DNA of 34,286 nucleotides from JBMYQA01 sp049600855 (GTDB lineage Bacteria > Bacteroidota > Bacteroidia > Cytophagales > Flammeovirgaceae). The DNA is taken from contig JBMYQA010000030.1 of assembly GCA_049600855.1 (NCBI GenBank), positions 1 through 34,286 of the forward strand. Reading direction: 5' to 3'. Numbering within the stretch: position 1 is the stretch's first letter; every line of letters starts with the position of its first letter. The translations under genes were made by a program, and so were the position numbers. Positions 25,476 to 34,137 of this stretch are shown here, piece after piece. The notes under the pieces were generated by a model. That model did no database searches. It saw nothing but the letters and a program-made list of their open reading frames with translations, and was not told the DNA's origin.

Positions 25476-27287
25476 ATGGCGACAAAATACATAGATATCG
25501 AAACCCTCAAGTTTATCCTTTATAACGTTCATGATTTAGACAGCGTATTGGCTCAGGAGCGCTATGCTGAATATGACAAGGAATCCATTGACATGTTCTT
25601 AAACTCTGTGAAAGACTTTTCAGATCGGGAACTGCATCCTTATTTTAAGGAAATGGATGAAAAACCTGCGGTATTTAAAGATGGCAAAGTAGTTGTTCAC
25701 CCACAGGTAGCGGTGATGATGAAGAAAGGAGGGGAAATGGGCTTTATTTCTGCAGTATTTGATTACGAAGATGGCGGTTTACAATTGCCTTTTATTGCCC
25801 ATACTGCTGCTGGTTATATTCAAGAAACGGCAAACAATCATTTACCTGGATATACTGGACTTACGCAAGGGGCAGCAGAGTTGATCATTCATTTTGCAAA
25901 TCAAGAGCTTAAAGATACCTATGTGCCTAACATGCTTTCTGGCGAATGGGGCGGAACCATGTGTTTAACAGAACCGCAAGCGGGAAGCTCACTTTCTGAT
26001 GTAGCTACGAGTGCCGTACCTACGGATGAGGGCTATTACCAGATTACAGGGCAAAAAATATTTATCTCAGGGGGCGATCACCAATATTCAGAAAACTTTG
26101 TACACCTGCTATTGGGTAGAATCAAAGGCGCACCTGCTGGAACGAAAGGCATTTCTTTATTTGTAGTGCCACAGCATCGCCCTGAAGGTGGAGGCTTGGT
26201 TTCGAATGATGTCATTACCGCCAGTGATTTTGAGAAGATGGGGCAAAAGGGATATTGTACTACCCATTTGATTTTTGGTGAGCAAGAAGATTGTAGAGGA
26301 TGGTTGGTTGGTGAAGCCAATCAAGGATTGAAATACATGTTCATGATGATGAATGGCGCGCGAATCAGTGTTGGACGTGGAGGTGCCGCCATTGCGATGG
26401 CTGCTTATCAGGCTTCGTTAGCTTATGCGAAGGAAAGGCCACAAGGTCGGAAAGTTGGCAGTAGTGGTGATAAAGACGTTTCAAAAGGGCAATCGCTCAT
26501 CATTGAACATGCCGATGTACGCCGAATGCTATTGTTACAAAAAGCGATTTCAGAAGGTGCATTGAGCTTGGTCTTAAAAGCTGCTAAATACCACGATTTG
26601 AAAATTACGCATGCTGATGAAGACAAGCGTAAAGAATATGATTTACTTTTGGAATTACTCACCCCAATGGTGAAAACATTCCCTGCGGAGTTTGGCTTAA
26701 AATCAGTAACCAATGGCTTGCAAGTACTAGGTGGTTATGGATTCTGTACCGAATACATCCTTCAACAATATTACCGCGATATTCGCATTTTCTCGATTTA
26801 TGAAGGAACTACGGGTATTCAATCCATGGATTTATTAGGTAGAAAAATCCCAATGGCAGGTGGAGCAGCGTTGAAATTACTTTCAGGTGAAATCATGCAA
26901 GTGATTCAATCGGCTTCTAACCATGAGGAGTTAAAGCCTTATGCGGGTAAATTAGGAAAGAAATTACAGCAAGTTCAAGAAGTGTTAGGGCACTTATCAA
27001 AATATGCCAAGCAAGGAGATTTCCAACGTTATTTGGCCGATGCCAACATCTTCATGGAGTTCTTCAGCCACATCACCATTTCGTGGTTATTATTAGAAAT
27101 GGCTGAAAAAGCGAAAACGGCTTTAATGACAGGGGATAAAACGTATTCAGAAGCCTTTTACGAAAGTAAGGTTCAAACCATGAAGTTCTACTTCAAGTAT
27201 GAGTTGACACAAACCAATAGCTTAGCAGAAATCTTGATGGACGAAGAAAGCCTCACGATTGATGCAGGAAAAGAGGTGTTTGTATAA
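25476..27287 (+). CDS. acyl-CoA dehydrogenase (C-terminal-extended, DmdC-like)
   Basis: FAD enzyme that makes a 2,3-double bond in acyl-CoA. The ATG at 25476 is chosen because the family begins MATKYIDIETLKFIL; the frame upstream has only a GTG start at 25410. The 603-residue product is longer than classical 380-residue dehydrogenases and has the extended architecture of long or unusual acyl-CoA dehydrogenases. Motifs: CLTEPQAGSSLSD, ITGQKIFISGGDH, and catalytic Glu443 in IYEGTTGIQSMDLLGRK. A helical C-terminal extension follows from about 490. First of the seven-gene acyl-CoA cluster; the SDR starts 106 bases downstream after a hairpin. Chain-length preference cannot be read off. Confidence 0.92.
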   Translation: MATKYIDIETLKFILYNVHDLDSVLAQERYAEYDKESIDMFLNSVKDFSDRELHPYFKEMDEKPAVFKDGKVVVHPQVAVMMKKGGEMGFISAVFDYEDGGLQLPFIAHTAAGYIQETANNHLPGYTGLTQGAAELIIHFANQELKDTYVPNMLSGEWGGTMCLTEPQAGSSLSDVATSAVPTDEGYYQITGQKIFISGGDHQYSENFVHLLLGRIKGAPAGTKGISLFVVPQHRPEGGGLVSNDVITASDFEKMGQKGYCTTHLIFGEQEDCRGWLVGEANQGLKYMFMMMNGARISVGRGGAAIAMAAYQASLAYAKERPQGRKVGSSGDKDVSKGQSLIIEHADVRRMLLLQKAISEGALSLVLKAAKYHDLKITHADEDKRKEYDLLLELLTPMVKTFPAEFGLKSVTNGLQVLGGYGFCTEYILQQYYRDIRIFSIYEGTTGIQSMDLLGRKIPMAGGAALKLLSGEIMQVIQSASNHEELKPYAGKLGKKLQQVQEVLGHLSKYAKQGDFQRYLADANIFMEFFSHITISWLLLEMAEKAKTALMTGDKTYSEAFYESKVQTMKFYFKYELTQTNSLAEILMDEESLTIDAGKEVFV

Positions 27288-27317
27288 ATCCTACTCAAGT
27301 TAACTGATTTAATTGTC

Positions 27318-27365
27318 TGTCATACTGATTGGATTGGCTACCGATGTAATCAGTATGACAATTTT
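27318..27365 (+). terminator. perfect 13-bp inverted repeat after the acyl-CoA dehydrogenase gene
   Basis: TGTCATACTGATT (27318-27330) and AATCAGTATGACA (27348-27360) pair without mismatch across a 17-base loop, followed by ATTTTAAT. The T run is short and the loop long, so it may be a weak terminator, an mRNA-stabilising hairpin or an operator. Confidence 0.45.
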
Positions 27366-27393
27366 AATGCTATTCCCTAACTAACCTTAACGC

Positions 27394-28149
27394 ATGCAAG
27401 TAGACAACAAAGTCGTCATCATCACTGGAGCGGGCTCTGGTATTGGTGCTGCCAGTGCCAAACTTTTTGCCCATCACCAAGCCAAAGTAGTCGTTTCAGA
27501 CATCAATCTCACCAATGCCCAAAAAATAACCGAAGAGATTACTCAAGCAGGAGGAACTGCCATTGCAATAAAAACAAATGTTGCCAAGTACGAAGAAGTA
27601 GAAAGTTTGATCAAACAGACTGTAGAACAGTACGGAAGATTAGACGTGATGGTCAATAATGCAGGAATTGGCCCCAAACAAATGGCGAAAGTAGACAAAC
27701 ATACCTTGGAAGATTGGGACAATGTGATTGCCGTAAACCAAACAGGGGTGTTTTATTGCATGCAATTAGCCTTGCGGCAGATGTTGGAACAAGGCAGTGG
27801 AAATATTGTAAATATTGCTTCTTTGGCGGGTTTAAAAGCTTCGGGAAAAAACCTATCGTACAGCGCCAGCAAATTTGCCGTAGTGGGTATGACCAAATCA
27901 GCAGCATTGGAATATGCTTCTAAAAATATACGAATTAATGCCGTTTGTCCTGGATATACCCAGTCGGCTCTGCTCGATCATTTACTGGGTATGCGAGAAG
28001 ATATGGATAAAATGCTAAAAAGCATGATTCCAATGAAACGTTTTGGACTTGCTGAAGAAATTGCCCAAGCAGTAGTTTGGCTCGCTTCAGAAAACTCATC
28101 ATTCATTACAGGACAAACCATCACCTTGGATGGAGGTACTTCGCTATAA
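27394..28149 (+). CDS. short-chain dehydrogenase/reductase (FabG-like)
   Basis: Cytoplasmic NAD(P)-dependent oxidoreductase of 251 residues in the classical SDR family. The cofactor motif TGAGSGIG is at 11-18 and NNAG at 88-91; the catalytic triad is Ser143, Tyr156 and Lys160 (YSASK). The C-terminus has the FITGQTITLDGG signature. Asp36 after the second strand suggests NAD preference (inference). In this cluster it may act as a 3-hydroxyacyl-CoA dehydrogenase-like step, but glucose dehydrogenase-like or 3-oxoacyl reductase functions are equally compatible. The gap to the carboxyltransferase is only 11 bases, so the two are co-transcribed. Confidence 0.9.
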   Translation: MQVDNKVVIITGAGSGIGAASAKLFAHHQAKVVVSDINLTNAQKITEEITQAGGTAIAIKTNVAKYEEVESLIKQTVEQYGRLDVMVNNAGIGPKQMAKVDKHTLEDWDNVIAVNQTGVFYCMQLALRQMLEQGSGNIVNIASLAGLKASGKNLSYSASKFAVVGMTKSAALEYASKNIRINAVCPGYTQSALLDHLLGMREDMDKMLKSMIPMKRFGLAEEIAQAVVWLASENSSFITGQTITLDGGTSL

Positions 28150-28160
28150 TTCAAATCGAC

Positions 28161-29747
28161 ATGTCCAAAGAGGAACATACGAAAGAAATACGGCCAGATT
28201 TGGTGGAGCTGTTTGAGCGGAAAACTTATCTGTATGATGCGCACCGACCAGAAGCAGTGGCAAAGCGTCATGCCAAAGGTCAGCGTACAGCGCGTGAGAA
28301 CATCCTAGATTTATGCGATGAAGATAGTTTTATTGAATACGGTTCGCTAATTGTGGCTGCCCAAAGTGCGCGCAAATCTCAGCAAGAACTGATGGAACAA
28401 ACTCCAGCTGACGGTTTAATTACGGGCATTGGGGCTGTAAATGGGGCGTTATTTGAAGGAGAACAAGCCAAATGTGTCGTCATGAGTTACGATTACACGG
28501 TGCTCGCAGGCACACAAGGAGCGTTTAATCACAAGAAAACAGATCGGATGGTGCGCATTGCCAAAAAAGCGCAAAAACCGATCATCTTCTTTGTGGAAGG
28601 AGGTGGAGGAAGGCCTGGCGATGTGGATTATTATCCCATTTCTGTAGGAGGTTTAGACATCATGACTTTTGTGGAATTTGCCCGTTTAAGTGGAAAAGTT
28701 CCCCGTATTGCCATTGTTTCAGGCTATTGTTTTGCTGGAAATGCAGCTCTTGCAGGTTGTGCGGATGTGATTATTGCTACGGAAAATACTTCTATGGGCA
28801 TGGGTGGCCCTGCTATGATTGAAGGGGGAGGGTTAGGCAAGTTTCATCCTAAAGAAGTTGGGCCAGCTCACCTGCAAGAACAAAATGGCGTGATTGACAT
28901 TTTAGTCAAAGATGAAGCTGAAGCGGTAGCTACAGCTAAAAAATACCTTTCCTTTTTTCAAGGGAGCATCCAAGATTGGACTTGCCCAGATCAACTCAAA
29001 TTGAGAGATGTGATCCCTGAAAATCGAAAGTTTGGTTACGATGTAAAAAAGGTCATCGCAGCGATGGCAGATGATGACTCCGTGTTAGAGTTGCGAAAAT
29101 TATTTGCCAAAAACCTCGTGACCGCCTTCATCCGAATTGAGGGAAAAGCATTAGGAGTGATGGCAAATAATCCCAGACATTTGGGTGGGGCAATTGACAG
29201 TGATGCGGCAGATAAGGCCGCTCGGTTTATGCAACTTTGTGATGCCTTTGGCATTCCCATCCTATCGCTGTGCGACTCGCCGGGATTTATGGTGGGGCCA
29301 GATTGTGAAAAAACGGGGATGGTTCGGCATGCATCACGCATGTTTGTAGTTAGTGCCTCATTGCGTGTGCCCGTTTTAACTATTGTGCTGCGCAAAGCCT
29401 ATGGCTTAGGGGCAATGGCGATGGCAGCAGGAAGTTTTCACGAATCTTTCTTTACCGTGTCTTGGCAAACGGGAGAATTTGGGGCTATGGGATTGGAAGG
29501 AGCGGTGAAATTGGGCTTTCGTAAAGAGTTGGAAAAATTAGAAAATCCTCAAGAACAGGAAGCACTTTACGACAAATTGGTGCATGAAGCTTATCAGAAA
29601 GGAAAAGCCATACAAGCTGCTTCATCCTTAGAATTCGATGAAGTGATTGACCCAAAAGATAGCCGAACCTGGATTGTGAATGCATTAACAAGCATTCCCG
29701 AAACTACTTATAAAAATCAACCGCATCGAATAGTCGATTGCTGGTAA
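28161..29747 (+). CDS. acyl-CoA carboxylase carboxyltransferase subunit (stand-alone)
   Basis: Biotin-dependent carboxyltransferase fold, 528 residues, cytoplasmic. The ATG at 28161 follows the SDR by 11 bases; the longer open frame starts inside the SDR gene and is rejected. Crotonase-like N- and C-halves are visible: SYDYTVLAGTQG, EGGGGRPGDVDYYP, SGYCFAGNAALAGCADVIIA, MGGPAMIEGGGLG, IEGKALGVMANNPRHLGGAI and TGEFGAMGLEGAVKLGFR. These match acyl-CoA carboxylase beta subunits (acetyl/propionyl/methylcrotonyl type). No biotin carboxylase or biotin-carrier gene occurs in the window, so partners must be elsewhere or the enzyme has another role. Substrate unknown; the leucine or propionate routes are reasonable guesses. 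Confidence 0.9.
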   Translation: MSKEEHTKEIRPDLVELFERKTYLYDAHRPEAVAKRHAKGQRTARENILDLCDEDSFIEYGSLIVAAQSARKSQQELMEQTPADGLITGIGAVNGALFEGEQAKCVVMSYDYTVLAGTQGAFNHKKTDRMVRIAKKAQKPIIFFVEGGGGRPGDVDYYPISVGGLDIMTFVEFARLSGKVPRIAIVSGYCFAGNAALAGCADVIIATENTSMGMGGPAMIEGGGLGKFHPKEVGPAHLQEQNGVIDILVKDEAEAVATAKKYLSFFQGSIQDWTCPDQLKLRDVIPENRKFGYDVKKVIAAMADDDSVLELRKLFAKNLVTAFIRIEGKALGVMANNPRHLGGAIDSDAADKAARFMQLCDAFGIPILSLCDSPGFMVGPDCEKTGMVRHASRMFVVSASLRVPVLTIVLRKAYGLGAMAMAAGSFHESFFTVSWQTGEFGAMGLEGAVKLGFRKELEKLENPQEQEALYDKLVHEAYQKGKAIQAASSLEFDEVIDPKDSRTWIVNALTSIPETTYKNQPHRIVDCW

Positions 29748-29754
29748 TTTATAA

Positions 29755-29832
29755 AAGCTAGAAATCAGATTTTGAAAGTTCGTGATAAACACTATCAAAT
29801 GATATGAATTTCAAAATGCAAACTTCCAGCTT
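29755..29832. repeat. large imperfect inverted repeat between carboxyltransferase and isomerase genes
   Basis: Arms of about 26 bases (29755-29780 and 29807-29832). The best core is ATTTTGAAA against TTTCAAAAT; the outer ends AAGCTAGAA and TTCCAGCTT also match with one difference. It fills the 90-base gap and has no coding potential. It could be an mRNA structure or a degenerate palindromic intergenic element. Confidence 0.4.
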
Positions 29833-29853
29833 CTAAAAATGAAAAACAACATC

Positions 29854-30636
29854 ATGGAAACATTAAAAATTACCAATAAAGGCGCATACACCATCGTTCA
29901 ATTGAACCGTGGAAAAGTAAATGCGATTAATCACCAACTGGTGACGGAACTCCGCGAGACTATGCAAAGTTTGGCGGACGACTCCAAGACAAAAGGAGTG
30001 ATATTAACAGGAATACCTCACTTCTTTTCCGCAGGTTTAGATGTTATTGAATTGTATGATTACGATGAAAAGCAAATTGAAGAATTTTTCATTGCTTTCG
30101 GGTCGATGTATGTAGAATTGGTTCAATTTCCAAAAGCTTTGATTTGTGCCATACCTGGTCACTGTCCAGCAGGTGGCTGTGTCATTGCCATGACTGCTGA
30201 CTATCGCGTAATGGCAGCAGGCGAGAAATATTCGATTGGACTGAATGAAGTGGCTGTAAACATTCAAATCTCCCAAAACTTAATTGCAGGTTATGCGTTT
30301 TGGATGGGGCATGGCAAAGCCAGTCAGTACATTCTTGAAGGGAAATTATTGAAAGCCCAAGAAGCTTTTGAAGCAGGCTTAGTAAGTGAAATAGCTCCTA
30401 TGGAAGAAGTGTTGGAGCGTGCTGAGAAAAAGATGAAAGTCTACCTTCGTGCAAATACAGAGATTTTCCAAAACACCAAAGCCAAGTTAAGAAAACCTTG
30501 GACAGATGGCTTAGTAGGCGATGCAAAAGCAGATTTGCAAGAAGCGATCACCTTATGGTGGAAACCCGAAATCCGCTTCATGATGAAGATGTTTGTAGAT
30601 AGCCTCACCAAGAAAAAAGAAGTGAAAAAAGCATAA
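29854..30636 (+). CDS. ECI1/DCI-type delta3-delta2-enoyl-CoA isomerase, crotonase family
   Basis: Moves the double bond of unsaturated acyl-CoA to the 2-position so that beta-oxidation can continue. The ATG at 29854 fits the family's N-terminus (METLKITNKG); the ATG at 29839 is alternative. The 260-residue crotonase fold has GIPHFFSAGLDV (oxyanion loop) and PAGGCVIAMTADYRV. There the first catalytic Glu of enoyl-CoA hydratases is replaced (Val110), while the second is kept as Glu132 (SIGLNEVAV). This pattern matches mitochondrial ECI1/DCI isomerases closely and argues against a simple hydratase. It fits a cluster handling odd-position unsaturated acyl-CoAs. The 49-base gap to the next gene suggests co-transcription. 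Confidence 0.85.
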   Translation: METLKITNKGAYTIVQLNRGKVNAINHQLVTELRETMQSLADDSKTKGVILTGIPHFFSAGLDVIELYDYDEKQIEEFFIAFGSMYVELVQFPKALICAIPGHCPAGGCVIAMTADYRVMAAGEKYSIGLNEVAVNIQISQNLIAGYAFWMGHGKASQYILEGKLLKAQEAFEAGLVSEIAPMEEVLERAEKKMKVYLRANTEIFQNTKAKLRKPWTDGLVGDAKADLQEAITLWWKPEIRFMMKMFVDSLTKKKEVKKA

Positions 30637-30684
30637 TGCTCTTTAACAAAAAATCATCCTCAACCCCATAATTCGATTTCGAAA

Positions 30685-31689
30685 ATGAATAAACAACTGA
30701 TCTTAGTAAAGCGCCCTGAAGGTATGCCTGATGAATCCACATGGAAACTTGAAGAAAATTCGATACCTGAACCAGCAGAAGGCGAGGTGTTAATTAAGCA
30801 CCATTACATTTCACTAGACCCTGCCATGCGTGGTTGGATGAATGATTCCAAATCCTATATCCCGCCAGTTCCGTTAGGCGATGTAATGAGAGCGGGTTCT
30901 ATTGGTATTGTGGAAAAAGTCAATAATCATCCTACATTTAAAGTGGGCGATTGCCTAACAGGTTGGGGAGGTGTGCAACAATATACTGTAACCGATGGCA
31001 AAAATTGGTATCCTGTCGATCCAAACTTAGCGCCTATGCCGATGTACATTGGTACCTTAGGAATGCCGGGTATGACGGCCTATTTCGGAATTTTAGAAGT
31101 AGGAAAAATCAAAGAAGGTGAAACGGTGTTGGTATCAGGAGCCGCGGGTGCAGTAGGAAGTATCGTTGGGCAAATTGCCAAAATCAAAGGATGTAAAGTA
31201 GTCGGTATTGCAGGCGGAGAGAAAAAATGTAAATACCTGATTGATGAGCTCGGTTTTGATGGAGCAATTGATTACAAAGGCGAAGAAAATATTTACAAAG
31301 CTATCAAGCGGGAGTGTCCAGTGGGCATCGATGTGTATTTTGATAATGTAGGTGGGGAAATGCTCGATGCTGCCTTAGCTCAAATTCGCATGCATGCGCG
31401 TATTGTAATTTGTGGAGCCATTTCTCAATACAACAATATGAAAGCTGTGAAAGGCCCAAGTAATTACCTCTCTTTATTGGTGAATAGAGGAACGATGCAA
31501 GGCATGGTGGTGATGGATTATGCAAAAGATTATGCCAAGGCTGCGCGTGAAATGGGTGGATGGATGATGCAAGGTAAACTCAAAAGTAAAGAGGATATCT
31601 ATGAAGGCATCGAAAACTTCTACGAGACTTTTCAGCGCTTATTTACGGGAGAGAAATTAGGAAAGCTAGTGCTTAAAGTAACCGAATAA
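30685..31689 (+). CDS. zinc-independent MDR, NADP-dependent 2-alkenal/prostaglandin-type reductase
   Basis: Medium-chain dehydrogenase/reductase of 334 residues in the NADP-dependent oxidoreductase (CurA/leukotriene B4 dehydrogenase/PTGR) group. Signatures: LDPAMRGWMND, LGMPGMTAYFGILEVG, the nucleotide-binding VSGAAGAVGSIVGQIAKIKG, and FDNVGGEMLDAAL. Zinc-binding residues are absent. These enzymes reduce alpha,beta-unsaturated ketones or aldehydes. Two bases separate it from the next MDR gene, so the pair is translationally close. The physiological substrate is not known. Confidence 0.9.
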   Translation: MNKQLILVKRPEGMPDESTWKLEENSIPEPAEGEVLIKHHYISLDPAMRGWMNDSKSYIPPVPLGDVMRAGSIGIVEKVNNHPTFKVGDCLTGWGGVQQYTVTDGKNWYPVDPNLAPMPMYIGTLGMPGMTAYFGILEVGKIKEGETVLVSGAAGAVGSIVGQIAKIKGCKVVGIAGGEKKCKYLIDELGFDGAIDYKGEENIYKAIKRECPVGIDVYFDNVGGEMLDAALAQIRMHARIVICGAISQYNNMKAVKGPSNYLSLLVNRGTMQGMVVMDYAKDYAKAAREMGGWMMQGKLKSKEDIYEGIENFYETFQRLFTGEKLGKLVLKVTE

Positions 31690-31691
31690 GC

Positions 31692-32669
31692 ATGAAAGCA
31701 ATTGTTTGTAAAGCATTTGGACCTCCTGCTAATTTAACATTGGAGGAGGTCGAGCTGCCGTCTTTAGGTGAAAAAGAAGTACTAGTGCAAGTTAAGGCTT
31801 GTGGCTTAAATTTCCCTGATACCTTAATTATTCAAGGCTTGTACCAAGTGCGCCCTGAATTGCCTTTTACCCCAGGAAGTGATATTGCAGGAGTGGTTAA
31901 AGCTGTAGGAAGCAAGGTAAAAGGATTAAAGGAAGGAACTGAAGTCTTCGGCTTTGCGCCCAATGGTGGTTTTGCAGAAGAAGCCATCATGCCCGCCAAA
32001 ACTTGTTTTCCTAAACCTCCCATGATGGATTTTCCAACAGCAGCCTCTTTTATGATTGCTTATGGAACATCTTATCACGCGTTAAAAGATCGTGCAAAGT
32101 TGAAAGAAGGCGAAACGCTATTGGTTCTTGGAGCTTCTGGCGGGGTTGGATTAGCCGCCGTAGAGTTAGGAAAGTTGATGGGCGCTAAAGTCATCGCTGC
32201 TGCTTCAACGGATGAAAAGCTTGCCTTATGTAAAAAATACGGTGCGGATGAGCTTATCAATTATGCAAAAGAGGATTTGAAAACGAGGGTAAAAGAACTT
32301 ACCGAAGGCAAAGGTGCCGATGTCGTATATGATCCTGTAGGTGGTGATTTTTCGGAAGCTGCATTGAGAGCAACTGCTTGGGAAGGTCGTTTTTTAGTGA
32401 TTGGTTTTGCCGCTGGCGATATCCCCAAAATTCCGCTAAACTTGACTTTACTCAAAGGATGTTCCATCGTTGGGGTGTTTTGGGGAACATTTGCCTCCAA
32501 ATCGCCCGACAAAAATATGGCGAACACCATGCAAATGATGCAATGGCTGGCCGAAGGGAAATTAAAACCTCATATCCATAAAGTATATGCCTTAGCAGAT
32601 GCACCACAAGCATTGCAAGACATGATGAATCGACAGGTGAGTGGTAAAAGCGTGATTGGGATTGGGTAA
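31692..32669 (+). CDS. NADPH:quinone oxidoreductase family protein (zinc-independent MDR)
   Basis: Second MDR of the cluster, 325 residues. It has the quinone-reductase pattern: an N-terminal GroES-like domain (LNFPDTLIIQGLYQ, PGSDIAGVV), then the nucleotide-binding VLGASGGVGLAAVELGKLMGAKVIAAAS and YDPVGGDFSE. No zinc ligands are seen. Bacterial relatives are often annotated as crotonyl-CoA reductase-like or quinone reductases; in an acyl-CoA cluster a 2-enoyl-CoA reductase is possible (inference). It starts 2 bases after the stop of the preceding gene. Confidence 0.9.
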   Translation: MKAIVCKAFGPPANLTLEEVELPSLGEKEVLVQVKACGLNFPDTLIIQGLYQVRPELPFTPGSDIAGVVKAVGSKVKGLKEGTEVFGFAPNGGFAEEAIMPAKTCFPKPPMMDFPTAASFMIAYGTSYHALKDRAKLKEGETLLVLGASGGVGLAAVELGKLMGAKVIAAASTDEKLALCKKYGADELINYAKEDLKTRVKELTEGKGADVVYDPVGGDFSEAALRATAWEGRFLVIGFAAGDIPKIPLNLTLLKGCSIVGVFWGTFASKSPDKNMANTMQMMQWLAEGKLKPHIHKVYALADAPQALQDMMNRQVSGKSVIGIG

Positions 32670-32717
32670 GCAATCTCTTACATAATAGTAAAAAGCACCA
32701 TTGAAACGGGTGTGAAG

Positions 32718-32750
32718 GGACAAGATTTTACCTTGTCTATACAATTTTTT
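32718..32750 (+). terminator. possible weak terminator before the flavoprotein gene
   Basis: GACAAG (32719-32724) pairs with CTTGTC (32732-32737), with one G-T extension, and a T run follows at 32745-32750 after a 7-base spacer. The hairpin overlaps the GTG-started extension of the next gene, which supports the later ATG there. Confidence 0.3.
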
Positions 32751-32768
32751 AACGATAACAAGAACGAA

Positions 32769-33758
32769 ATGAGTACAAAACCAGCATTTATAAATGAATT
32801 AAACCTGCCTGTTGTGGCGGCTCCAATGTTTTTGATTTCAGGGCCAAAGTTGGTGATTGAATGTTGCAAAAATGGCATTGTGGGTACTTTCCCTGCATTA
32901 AACCAGCGAACGACAGAAGGTTTTGAAGAATGGGTTATCGAAATTAAAGAAGAATTAGCCAAGTTTGAGGCTGAAACGGGTAAAAAAGCGGCTCCATTTG
33001 GTGTAAACTTAATTGTACATCATACCAACCCAAGGGTACAAGCCGATTTAGAGGTATGCATTAAACATAAGGTGCCTTTAATTATTACCTCTTTAGGAGC
33101 GGTTTCGCAATTGGTAGATGCCGTACACAGCTATGGAGGATTAGTTTTTCATGATGTGATTAAAAAACGCCATGCCGAAAAGGCAGCTGAAGCGGGTGTT
33201 GACGGATTAATCCTAGTTTGTGCAGGAGCAGGAGGACATGCAGGAACCCTAAATCCCATGCCTTTTGTGGCTGAAGTTCGAAGCTTTTTCGACAAAACCA
33301 TTTTGTTATCTGGTTGCATAAGCACGGGCCAAGATGTGGCCTCAGCAATGCAAATGGGAGCTGATTTAGCTTACATGGGTACCCGATTTATCAATACCAA
33401 CGAAAGCACTGCTGATGAGGGCTATCGCGAGATGATTTTAGCTTGTGAAACGAAAGATATTGTGTACACCGCAGCAGTTTCTGGCGTAAGTGCCAACTTT
33501 CTTCGCCCAAGTTTAGAGGCAATGGGCATTACCCAAGAAATGTGGGATCAGAAAACAAAAGTTGACTTTGGAAAAGAGCTGGACTCGGAAGCTAAAGCTT
33601 GGAAAACACTTTGGTCTGCTGGTCAAGGAGTAGCCACCATTAAAGATACCTTACCTGTAGGTGAGCTAGTTTCCCGAATTAAGCAGGAATTTACGGAAGC
33701 GATCGCTGCTCAATACAAATTATTAGAGAAGTATGGAGTAGGACAGGTAGAAGCATAA
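32769..33758 (+). CDS. nitronate monooxygenase / 2-nitropropane dioxygenase-like flavoprotein
   Basis: FMN-dependent TIM-barrel protein of 329 residues. The ATG at 32769 (MSTKPAFINELNLPVVAAPMF) is preferred over the GTG at 32712, which would add 19 non-conserved residues overlapping a hairpin. Family motifs: VVAAPMFLISG, FGVNLIVHHTNP, DGLILVCAGAGGHAGTLNP and MQMGADLAYMGTRFINTNES. Relatives include nitronate monooxygenases and the FMN-type enoyl-ACP reductase FabK. In an acyl-CoA cluster a reductase-like role cannot be excluded. Last gene of the cluster, followed by a strong terminator. Confidence 0.88.
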   Translation: MSTKPAFINELNLPVVAAPMFLISGPKLVIECCKNGIVGTFPALNQRTTEGFEEWVIEIKEELAKFEAETGKKAAPFGVNLIVHHTNPRVQADLEVCIKHKVPLIITSLGAVSQLVDAVHSYGGLVFHDVIKKRHAEKAAEAGVDGLILVCAGAGGHAGTLNPMPFVAEVRSFFDKTILLSGCISTGQDVASAMQMGADLAYMGTRFINTNESTADEGYREMILACETKDIVYTAAVSGVSANFLRPSLEAMGITQEMWDQKTKVDFGKELDSEAKAWKTLWSAGQGVATIKDTLPVGELVSRIKQEFTEAIAAQYKLLEKYGVGQVEA

Positions 33759-33780
33759 TCATTGTTTGAGCGATTCCCTA

Positions 33781-33816
33781 AACTCTTCTCATAAATATAT
33801 TTGAGGGGAGTTTTTT
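33781..33816 (+). terminator. Rho-independent terminator of the acyl-CoA cluster
   Basis: An 11-bp stem (33781-33791 with 33802-33812, two T-G wobbles) and a 10-base AT loop, followed by a T run to 33816. Confidence 0.8.
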
Positions 33817-34137
33817 GTTTGGGTACTGGTAATATGGGCGATGCACTTGAATCATTTTTGAGGAAGCTTAACAACGTTCAACAACACAGAAAAATGCAAA
33901 ATTAACACTATGAAATTGATGCATTTGGCTTTACATCAACTCCCAACCGAAATGAGGGATATCATTTGCCAACTGATAAATATCATGTATGTAGGAAGCT
34001 TTCTGGCTTAGTTTTGCAATTACCTATTACAAAACATCAATTCGGATTTCTCTCTGATCGTCAAAACTAATCTACTATACCTGTTTAGTACAACTAACCA
34101 ATAACACATTAACTATTGTAGTAATTGCAAGTGAGAA
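33817..34137. other. intergenic region without a recognisable gene
   Basis: AT-rich. It contains one TAGTTTTG (34009-34016, a TAnnTTTG match without a correctly spaced TTG) and a 33-codon open frame at 33910 with no supporting features. No RNA structure or repeat stands out. Confidence 0.5.

Noticed and set aside
28077..28160. Upstream extension of the carboxyltransferase frame into the SDR gene
   Set aside because: It overlaps conserved SDR coding sequence in another frame, and the family N-terminus begins at the ATG at 28161.
32712..32768. GTG-started extension of the nitronate monooxygenase-like gene
   Set aside because: The added residues look non-conserved and overlap a hairpin; the ATG at 32769 gives the standard start.
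33910..34011. 33-codon open frame in the right-hand intergenic region
   Set aside because: Short, with no conserved motif, signal or promoter at the right distance.
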